This document shows positions 1-4,868 of a stretch of 5,866 nucleotides of DNA, in pieces. The notes beneath the pieces are model-generated. The model saw only the letters and a list, made by a program, of their open reading frames with translations, did not search any database and was not told where the DNA came from. Each line of letters begins with the position of its first letter. The stretch's first letter is position 1. The position numbers and the translations under genes are program-made. Location of the stretch: positions 1-5,866 of the forward strand of contig CAMFPJ010000090.1 of the NCBI GenBank assembly GCA_945971755.1, given 5' to 3'. This stretch comes from an uncultured Clostridia bacterium (lineage in GTDB: Bacteria > Bacillota > Clostridia > Oscillospirales > Acutalibacteraceae).

Positions 1-290
1 ATGTACTCAAGCAAATATGTAATTTGCTGAAGTTCCATTGCGGCACGCATTGTATTGATAAGAATAATTCTTATTACCTGCTCTTCGCCGTATTTTTTAT
101 TCTCAGGGCTTTTTACCCAACCTCGTTTTACCCAATTTTGAATTGTTGAGGCTTCAAGTCCCGTAAGGTCGCAAACCTGCGAAAGAGTTAAACCCTTTGT
201 AACTGCAAATAAAGGCGCAATTATCGAATAACAGTTTTCTGCCGATTCCTCGTAGAATTTTAACGCCGTACCGGGCATATTCTTTACCAT
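1..290 (-). CDS. DUF1836 domain-containing helix-turn-helix protein (3' end beyond window)
   Basis: This gene was read directly from the minus strand. It is open from an ATG at 290 to the left edge (96 full codons), so the C-terminus is missing. The product is probably a cytosolic DNA-binding regulator. A helix-turn-helix lies at about residues 34-58 (LTLSQVCDLTGLEASTIQNW then VKRGWV), followed by NKKYGEEQV and a hydrophobic helix, which matches the DUF1836 family of Firmicutes as I know it (MerR-like fold). The start is supported by AAGGAGA at 299-305, with 9 nt between AGGAG and the ATG. A consensus-like promoter lies about 25 nt further upstream. A second ATG at codon 5 is less well placed. 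The gene is separated from the upstream operon by a terminator, so it is probably its own transcription unit. Its target is unknown; self-regulation is possible because short inverted repeats overlap its promoters. Confidence 0.85.
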   Translation of the reverse strand, partial: MVKNMPGTALKFYEESAENCYSIIAPLFAVTKGLTLSQVCDLTGLEASTIQNWVKRGWVKSPENKKYGEEQVIRIILINTMRAAMELQQITYLLEY

Positions 291-298
291 GGTGAACA

Positions 299-305
299 TC
301 TCCTT
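299..305 (-). promoter_or_regulatory. Ribosome binding site of the DUF1836 gene
   Basis: The minus strand reads AAGGAGA, a near-perfect Shine-Dalgarno site. It lies 9 nt (counted from AGGAG) before the ATG at 290 and fixes the start of a gene that has no stop codon inside the window. Confidence 0.8.
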
Positions 306-321
306 TTCTTACTGTACCTTG

Positions 322-350
322 ATTATATCACAGGTTCTCGTGAACTTCAA
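322..350 (-). promoter_or_regulatory. Proximal sigma-A promoter (P1) of the DUF1836 gene
   Basis: On the minus strand there is TTGAAG (-35, 345-350), a 17-bp spacer, and a perfect TATAAT (-10, 322-327) preceded by TG one base upstream (extended -10). Transcription would start near 315, giving a leader of about 25 nt with the ribosome site in it. The spacer holds a short inverted repeat, GTTC-N4-GAAC (334-345), which touches the -35 box and could be an operator. Its half-sites are in the opposite order from the Gram-positive LexA box (GAAC-N4-GTTC), so I do not call it a LexA site. Confidence 0.75.
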
Positions 351-377
351 ATATAGTTTTGTGACGATTTAATTCGA

Positions 378-460
378 TTTTTGCCGTTTTTTTTATAAAA
401 CACATATTTTTCTAATTTTTTCTTAATTTTTTAACATTTTTTATTTGTTTTTTATGTTTT
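378..460. other. Helically phased T-tracts (predicted curved DNA)
   Basis: Eight runs of 4-8 T on the plus strand lie at 378-382, 387-394, 407-411, 416-421, 427-432, 437-442, 448-453 and 457-460. Their centres are mostly 9.5-11 bp apart, with one larger step of about 18.5 bp and a last step of 8 bp. A-tracts repeated at the helical period are known to bend DNA. The array sits about 30-110 bp upstream of the -35 box of promoter P1 and just downstream of promoter P2, so it could affect either. The spacing is seen in the sequence; curvature and any regulatory effect are inferred. Confidence 0.5.
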
Positions 461-462
461 GG

Positions 463-519
463 TTGCATCATATCTTAAAAATGCAATAATCTCAAAAAAC
501 ATCGCTTAATTAAATGCAA
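463..519. repeat. TTGCAT/ATGCAA repeats around promoter P2
   Basis: TTGCAT at 463-468 and ATGCAA at 481-486 form a 6-bp inverted repeat with starts 18 bp apart. A third copy, ATGCAA, lies at 514-519, upstream of the -35 box of P2. The first two overlap the -10 element and spacer, a usual place for repressor binding. Six-base words repeat easily in AT-rich DNA, so the operator idea is weak. Confidence 0.3.
467..495 (-). promoter_or_regulatory. Candidate distal promoter (P2) upstream of the DUF1836 gene
   Basis: On the minus strand there is TTGAGA (-35, 490-495; 5 of 6 consensus bases), a 17-bp spacer, and TATGAT (-10, 467-472; 5 of 6). It would start RNA near 460 and give a leader of about 170 nt to the DUF1836 gene, or a short separate RNA. 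The region is very AT-rich, which raises the chance of a false match, but both boxes and the spacing are good. An inverted repeat (TTGCAT 463-468, ATGCAA 481-486) overlaps the -10 box and spacer. Confidence 0.45.
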
Positions 520-556
520 AAAAGCAGTAAAATATACTCTTTTACATACCATTTAG

Positions 557-591
557 AAAAAATCCCCCAACATACTTCAGTATGCAGGGGG
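557..591 (-). terminator. Rho-independent terminator after the BY-kinase gene
   Basis: On the minus strand, five G/C pairs (564-568 with 587-591), a 2x2 internal mismatch, and five more pairs (CATAC 571-575 with GTATG 580-584) close a 4-nt loop. The stem is followed by ATTTTTT (557-563). It lies 27 nt after the stop codon of the kinase gene. No T-run follows in the plus direction, so it acts on the minus strand only. It separates the envelope operon from the DUF1836 gene. Confidence 0.88.
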
Positions 592-618
592 TAAATTCAT
601 CTTTCTTAAGTAAATGCT

Positions 619-2142
619 TTATTCTTCGTTGTCAACTTCTTGGGACTGACTGTGACTTTTACGGCTGCTGTGTTTTTCATCATTGGGACCGTAGCCGTAA
701 CCGTAACCATAACCATAACCGTATCCGTAAGAGCGTCCGCGGTGTTTGCTCTTCTTTGAAAGACCTGTTGCAGCATTAGGCTCAGCGTCATTGAAAATAC
801 AACCGACAATCTCAGTACCTGTGCCTGTAATATCATCCATTGTTTTCTTAACTCTTCTTGACGGAGCATGGTCACAGCGAACAACCATTACGCAAGCGTC
901 AGAATACTGTGCAATAATTGTTGCATCCGCAACAACACCTCCGGGAGGTGTATCGATTATAACGTAGTCAAATTCGTTCTTAACAGCCTCAATAATCTCA
1001 GCCATGCTGTCAGAAGAAAGAAGCTCTGCAGAATCTGCAACCGCCTGACTTGTAATGAGAAGGAAGAGATTGAACTTTTCAAAATATTTAATTGATTCAC
1101 TTAAACTCTTCTCACCGTTAACAACTCCCGTAAGGCCCAATTCATTAGTAGCTGAAACACCGAGGGTCTTGTAAACAGCAGGTTTACGAAGGTCACCGTC
1201 AACAAGAAGAACTGATTTGCCGTTCTTTGCAAGAGCCAATGCCGTGTTAGTAGCAACCGTAGTTTTACCTTCGTTTTCATAAGCACTTGTGAAAATGAAC
1301 ACCTTATGGCCTTGACGTTTTGCCACGTTCTCAATCTTAGTACGGATAAGCTTAAATGACTCAATAAACATAAAGCCCGTTTTTCTGTCTGAGATAAGAA
1401 GATTCTTAACCGACTTGTCCGGCTTTTTAATATGAACAACCTGACCGAGCAGTTTGCTGTTAAGCTTGTTCACGATATCATCTGAAGACTTAAGAGTATC
1501 TTTAATAAGAATGCTCATGCAAATCGCTAAAATTACAGCACCTGCGCCCACAATAAATCCCAGAGCAGAATACATAATCTTGCTGTTATCCGCATTGGGC
1601 TTTTTGGGCAATTGCGGTGTGTCAAAGGCGGTTGCCCTTGTTGACTGATATGCTTTTTCGGTAGTTTTACTGTAATTGTTTACATAACTTGTTGCAACTG
1701 CGTATGTTACCTCAGGGTCAGAAGAAGTAATTTTTATGGCGATAATTGACGTTTCTTCAACAAGAGAACCGCGAACCATATCTTTAACTTCTTTACCTGT
1801 AATTTCGTATCCGCTGCCGTCTGCAACATCTTGCATTAAAGAATCACTTTCCGTCATAATTGTTATGTAATTCTTTGCAAGAGAAATACCTGCGTTAATG
1901 TCAGAGGAGCTCTGTGCACCCGTAACAGTATTTTCGCCCTTGTTGTCAACTGCAAAACGAATTGTGCTTGTGTACATTGGTACATAAGTCACCTTTGCAA
2001 TAACAAATCCGATTGCGGCACACAGCACCGCAGAAATAGCAATTAACCACCATTTCTGAATAATACGGGTTGCATATTGCATTATCTGGTCAAGACCGAT
2101 TCCGTTTTCTTCGTTGGAAGAATTTCTTGAATTATAATCCAT
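619..2142 (-). CDS. Fused Wzz / CpsD-CapB-like BY-type tyrosine kinase
   Basis: This is an inner-membrane polysaccharide co-polymerase and autophosphorylating bacterial tyrosine kinase that, in this family, controls chain length and export of capsule or exopolysaccharide. Numbering is from the ATG at 2142 (507 aa). TM1 is at about 31-51, followed by an outer Wzz domain, a proline-rich stretch (175-188) and TM2 (about 191-213). The cytosolic kinase has Walker A AYENEGKTT (K293), Walker A' LLVDGDLRKP (312-321) and Walker B VIIDTPP (394-400). The C-terminus carries seven tyrosines in a row of Tyr-Gly pairs (472-485), the presumed autophosphorylation cluster. In many Firmicutes the membrane adaptor and kinase are two proteins; here they are fused as in Gram-negative Wzc, but with a much shorter outer domain. 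A TTG six bases upstream is also in frame, but it is only 4 nt from AGGAG (2153-2157), while the ATG is 10 nt away, so I chose the ATG. The gene has its own promoter and terminator. No polysaccharide glycosyltransferase or cognate phosphatase is in the window. Confidence 0.93.
   Translation of the reverse strand: MDYNSRNSSNEENGIGLDQIMQYATRIIQKWWLIAISAVLCAAIGFVIAKVTYVPMYTSTIRFAVDNKGENTVTGAQSSSDINAGISLAKNYITIMTESDSLMQDVADGSGYEITGKEVKDMVRGSLVEETSIIAIKITSSDPEVTYAVATSYVNNYSKTTEKAYQSTRATAFDTPQLPKKPNADNSKIMYSALGFIVGAGAVILAICMSILIKDTLKSSDDIVNKLNSKLLGQVVHIKKPDKSVKNLLISDRKTGFMFIESFKLIRTKIENVAKRQGHKVFIFTSAYENEGKTTVATNTALALAKNGKSVLLVDGDLRKPAVYKTLGVSATNELGLTGVVNGEKSLSESIKYFEKFNLFLLITSQAVADSAELLSSDSMAEIIEAVKNEFDYVIIDTPPGGVVADATIIAQYSDACVMVVRCDHAPSRRVKKTMDDITGTGTEIVGCIFNDAEPNAATGLSKKSKHRGRSYGYGYGYGYGYGYGPNDEKHSSRKSHSQSQEVDNEE
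688..729 (-). repeat. Seven in-frame hexanucleotide repeats coding the (Tyr-Gly)7 tail
   Basis: The plus strand carries seven 6-bp units of the form ACCRTA with two variants (GCCGTA and TCCGTA); read on the minus strand each codes Tyr-Gly. Unit changes by replication slippage would add or remove one phosphorylatable tyrosine without breaking the frame. The third-base changes (TAC/TAT, GGT/GGC/GGA) interrupt the array, so slippage is likely slower than in a perfect repeat. Confidence 0.85.
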
Positions 2143-2152
2143 ATTCAAAATG

Positions 2153-2157
2153 CTCCT
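2153..2157 (-). promoter_or_regulatory. Ribosome binding site that decides the BY-kinase start
   Basis: The minus strand reads AGGAG. It is 10 nt before the ATG at 2142 but only 4 nt before the in-frame TTG at 2148, which favours the ATG. Confidence 0.65.
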
Positions 2158-2181
2158 ATCTCAAAAGTCACATATATCGTT

Positions 2182-2210
2182 ATTATATCAAACATCTATT
2201 TGTTTTGCAA
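2182..2210 (-). promoter_or_regulatory. Sigma-A promoter of the BY-kinase gene
   Basis: On the minus strand there is TTGCAA (-35, 2205-2210), a 17-bp spacer and a perfect TATAAT (-10, 2182-2187) with TG one base upstream (extended -10). The start would be near 2175, giving a leader of about 33 nt. It lies in the gap after the ABC transporter gene, so the kinase can be made without the upstream genes. The architecture (TGA directly before TATAAT, 17-bp spacer) is the same as in promoter P1. Confidence 0.75.
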
Positions 2211-2267
2211 CCGTTTTAACATATTTATTTGCTTTTTCGGGTTCTCCGAACTTATATTGCCGACAGT

Positions 2268-3887
2268 TCAAAGTTCAATAATCTTGTCCGCAGAGTCAAG
2301 AACTTTTTCACGGTGAGTAATGAAAACAACTGTAATTCCGTGCGTATTTTTAAGGTTGTTAATAAACCTTTCTTCCGTTACGGCATCCAGTGAAGCAGTA
2401 GCTTCGTCCATTAAAAGAATTTTCTTCCCGCTGAGAATTGCTCTTGCAATTGCAAGCCGCTGTGCCTGGCCTTGAGAAACTCCGCTTCCGTCTTCTCCCA
2501 AAATTGTTTCAAGCCCCTGCGGAAGCGACGAAACAAATTCATCGGCACAGGAAAAGGCAAGTGCATCATTTATTTCTCGGTCGGAAGCATCACGGTTAAG
2601 AAGCGTAATGTTTTCACGCACACTGCCGCTGAAAAGCATATTGTCCTGCGGGACAAACGTAATTAAATCTCTTAGCACGTTGGCATTTTTTTGCCCTTTT
2701 TCCGTGCTAACTGAAAGCTCGCCCGTCGTAGGCGTGTAAAGTCCTGTAAAAAGCTTAAACAGTGTTGTTTTACCTGCGCCCGAACGGCCGCTGACGCAAA
2801 CAAAATCTCCTTTATTTATATCGAAATCTGTATTTGTAATTACAGGTTCTCCGTCATAACTGAACGAAAGACCTCTTGCTTTAACCCCTAAAAAATCTTC
2901 ATAAGAAATATTCTCGATTTCTTCCGGTTCCTCCGGCTGTTCGCAAATTTCCATAAGCCGTGATGCCGATGCTACCATCGAGAAGAAACACGGAATTATA
3001 CCGGTAATTCCGGAAATCGGAGTCTGAAGCTGATTCACAAGCAAGACTATCGACATTACCGTACCAAAGGTCATGGTTCCTTTAATTACCCCGTTAGCTC
3101 CGTATGCAACCGCCGCTAAAAAGCCTGCTGCAAAGGCACATGAAAACGCAATTTGAGAGACAATCGAAATACTCTTTCTTTGTACCTTCGCTTTGAAAAG
3201 TGCTTGCTGATTTTTCTTTGAACGGTCAATCATTTTATGTTCAATTCGAAATACTTTGACCGCAAAAAGATTTTCGATTGACTCCTGCATGAACGAACGA
3301 AGCATTCCGTCTTTTTCCTGAACATTTTTGTGAAGCTTTTTTATAGGTCCTCTTAAAATAAGAGTTGCTAACGAAAGTGCAATTCCGCAAGCAATAAACA
3401 CGAGCGCAAAGCGTCTGTCCATACTCAAAAGAGCTATTGCCGCAGAAAGAGCTCTGACAATGTTGAGCACCGCCGTCGGAACAATATGTACCGCATTTTC
3501 ACTGACCACCGAAACATCAGCCGTAAGCCTTGTCATAAGCTCGCCTGAGTGGTATTCATTTATCTTTGCAAAATTTCCGTTAAGGATTTTTGAAAAAACC
3601 TTTGTTTTAAGATAGATTTCGCTTTTCCCCTGACTGACCGTTTCAAGCAGAGATGATGCAATACGTGCTGTAATTTGTATAAGAATTGCCGCAAGTAAAA
3701 TCAGCACATTGTGTTTAAGCGCGTCAATATCTTCATTTTGAGCACTGTCAATTACAAGCTTTGAAATTACCGCAAAAGCTGTTGTGCACACACCGATAAG
3801 GGCGTTAAGCAAAACAAGTGCCACACCCTCTGCGTCACGGTTACCGCAGCTTTTTCTTATCCACTTTACCGCAGCAAAATCTTTCAT
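2268..3887 (-). CDS. ABC exporter, fused permease and ATPase
   Basis: This is a 539-aa half-transporter of the type I (MsbA-like) exporter class, expected to act as a homodimer in the membrane and to pump a substrate outward. The membrane domain (about residues 20-310) has hydrophobic segments near 22-46, 60-80, 138-178 and 245-300. The ATPase domain has Walker A GRSGAGKTT (367-375, K373), Q-loop Q414 in FVPQDNMLF, Walker B ILLMDEATASLD (490-501, catalytic E495) and switch H525. The signature is VSQGQ (470-474) instead of LSGGQ. There is no N-terminal C39 peptidase domain, so it would not cleave a double-glycine leader itself. The ATG is 4 nt after the stop of the PqqD-like gene, with AGAGGA (3896-3901) 8 nt upstream, so the two are probably coupled. 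Next to a PqqD-like and a kinase gene, export of a modified peptide is a fair guess; a lipid or polysaccharide precursor is also possible. Confidence 0.92.
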   Translation of the reverse strand: MKDFAAVKWIRKSCGNRDAEGVALVLLNALIGVCTTAFAVISKLVIDSAQNEDIDALKHNVLILLAAILIQITARIASSLLETVSQGKSEIYLKTKVFSKILNGNFAKINEYHSGELMTRLTADVSVVSENAVHIVPTAVLNIVRALSAAIALLSMDRRFALVFIACGIALSLATLILRGPIKKLHKNVQEKDGMLRSFMQESIENLFAVKVFRIEHKMIDRSKKNQQALFKAKVQRKSISIVSQIAFSCAFAAGFLAAVAYGANGVIKGTMTFGTVMSIVLLVNQLQTPISGITGIIPCFFSMVASASRLMEICEQPEEPEEIENISYEDFLGVKARGLSFSYDGEPVITNTDFDINKGDFVCVSGRSGAGKTTLFKLFTGLYTPTTGELSVSTEKGQKNANVLRDLITFVPQDNMLFSGSVRENITLLNRDASDREINDALAFSCADEFVSSLPQGLETILGEDGSGVSQGQAQRLAIARAILSGKKILLMDEATASLDAVTEERFINNLKNTHGITVVFITHREKVLDSADKIIEL

Positions 3888-3891
3888 AAAA

Positions 3892-4158
3892 TCAGTCCTC
3901 TAACAGCCCTTGTGCCCTCATTTTTTCAATGAGTTTTTTAACGTCAGCCAAAATTACTTCCTTTGGCGCGTTATACATTTTAAGAAGCTCGTCGGCTATC
4001 TGTTCTTCTGTGCGGGTGCCGTCAAGAAGAGCAAAAACCTCTGCTCCCACCTCGTTAAATGTAATTATTCCGTTAAACGAAAGTCTTGCGTCTCCCGTTG
4101 CAACAACAATGTTTTCTCCTGCAACCTTTTTTAGAATGTAACCGTCTTTAATCTTCAT
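3892..4158 (-). CDS. PqqD-family protein (RiPP recognition element-like)
   Basis: This is a small cytosolic protein of 88 aa. PqqD-family domains bind leader peptides and present them to modifying enzymes in ribosomal peptide (RiPP) pathways; in lasso-peptide clusters the equivalent is B1. The family pattern is visible: an N-terminal beta-rich part, then FNEVGAEVFALLDG (34-47), TEEQIADELLKMY (50-62), DVKKLIEKM (72-80) and a final GLL (84-86). The frame is open up to 4209, but I chose the ATG at 4158. It has AAAGGA at 4168-4173, 9 nt upstream, and the protein then begins where family members usually do. The start overlaps the end of the kinase gene by 11 nt, and the stop is 4 nt before the ABC gene. 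No precursor peptide or modifying enzyme is found in the window, so its partner may be elsewhere, or the domain may serve a non-RiPP role. Confidence 0.85.
   Translation of the reverse strand: MKIKDGYILKKVAGENIVVATGDARLSFNGIITFNEVGAEVFALLDGTRTEEQIADELLKMYNAPKEVILADVKKLIEKMRAQGLLED
4148..4158 (-). other. 11-bp overlap of kinase and PqqD-like genes
   Basis: The PqqD-like ATG (4158) lies inside the last codons of the kinase gene, whose stop is at 4148-4150, in a different frame. With gaps of 1 nt before and 4 nt after the pair, four genes are packed for coupled translation, which supports one shared process or complex. Confidence 0.75.
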
Positions 4159-4867
4159 TTTGCAGTATCCTTTCAATTTCATTGTATGAAAATTTTCCCG
4201 TACCCTCATTTTTGTTACAACCCAGTGAAAAAACCGGAATTTCCGTTAATATTTCATCTGTTCGCTCAAGCATATTTTCAGCATATATCCTGTTCCTTGG
4301 GTTTACCGTCTGAGCCAGAAACAAGGGAACCGCCAAAGCCGGATTTAACCTTTTTATCTCATTTTCTTTGCTTCTGTGAAGAAACACAATAGCACGAACA
4401 GGAACGCAGTCGTTCACATTTTCATCTGTCTTACCCGAAAACGGAGTACCGCAAGCGCAATATTTCCCTTCTTTTTTAATGAGTAACGGCTTATCATCAT
4501 TTATTATTCTTGTGTTTTCAAGCTCCCTTAACCACAAATGAGTGTGAGTCGATTTGCCCGTTCCGCTCTTTGCGGAAAAAAGATATGCAAAACCGTCTTT
4601 CTCAACACAGGATGAGTGCAGAACAATTCCACCGTGGCGTAAAACCTCGTTATAAAAGCCCTCGCCTACCCACATATATTCGTGTTCTTCCCTTGTTAAA
4701 TTAGGGTAAATCTCCAACTGCCTGTCCAAAAATTCATCGGTTATGTTAATTTTGATTTCGATTTCCGAATCGGGAAAATCTGCCTCGTATTCGCGGCTTC
4801 TCTCAATGAGCAGCGGAAATCTCGGTTCATATTCTGTTTTAAGTCCTGCAATAATATATTTTCCCAT
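4148..4867 (-). CDS. HPr kinase/PEP carboxykinase-like small-molecule or peptide kinase
   Basis: This is a 239-aa soluble protein with the P-loop fold shared by HPr kinase/phosphorylase and PEP carboxykinase. Visible motifs are LHSSCVEKDG (83-92, the usual His before the P-loop), Walker A FSAKSGTGKSTHT (97-109, K105), an acidic pair in INDDKPLL (122-129, D124 and D125) and GTPFSGKTDE (140-149), followed by a VRAIVFLHRS strand. It lacks the N-terminal domain of true HprK and is not next to PTS genes, so it is probably not the catabolite-control enzyme. Related proteins sit in lasso-peptide and other RiPP clusters, where some phosphorylate the precursor peptide; that is family knowledge and the substrate here is unknown. 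The ATG is 1 nt after the stop of the M23 gene, with AGGA (4878-4881) 10 nt upstream, and the gene overlaps the PqqD-like gene by 11 nt. Confidence 0.82.
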   Translation of the reverse strand: MGKYIIAGLKTEYEPRFPLLIERSREYEADFPDSEIEIKINITDEFLDRQLEIYPNLTREEHEYMWVGEGFYNEVLRHGGIVLHSSCVEKDGFAYLFSAKSGTGKSTHTHLWLRELENTRIINDDKPLLIKKEGKYCACGTPFSGKTDENVNDCVPVRAIVFLHRSKENEIKRLNPALAVPLFLAQTVNPRNRIYAENMLERTDEILTEIPVFSLGCNKNEGTGKFSYNEIERILQNED

Positions 4868-4868
4868 T

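Noticed and set aside
334..345. GTTC-N4-GAAC as a LexA (SOS) box
   Set aside because: The Gram-positive LexA site is GAAC-N4-GTTC; the half-sites here are in the reverse order.
361..451. Short minus-strand ORFs of up to about 20 codons as a RiPP precursor gene
   Set aside because: They lack ribosome binding sites and show Lys/Ile/Phe bias expected from AT-rich DNA; the longest seen is 19 codons.
460..490. Plus-strand promoter (TTGCAT-16-AATAAT)
   Set aside because: The -35 match is poor and there is no plus-strand gene downstream for it to serve.
688..729. CRISPR or tandem non-coding repeat
   Set aside because: The units are 6 bp, have no spacers and are in frame within a kinase gene.
606..884. 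Minus-strand 92-codon ORF with Val/Thr repeats
   Set aside because: It is the BY-kinase tail read in another frame; the repeats come from the Tyr-Gly hexamers. It has no ribosome site of its own.
2236..2250. Hairpin TTCGG-gttct-CCGAA after the ABC gene as a terminator
   Set aside because: The stem is only 5 bp and there is no T-run after it on either strand.
4159..4209. Longer start of the PqqD-like gene at 4209
   Set aside because: It would lie wholly inside the kinase gene, has no good ribosome site and adds residues not expected in the family; the ATG at 4158 has AAAGGA 9 nt upstream.
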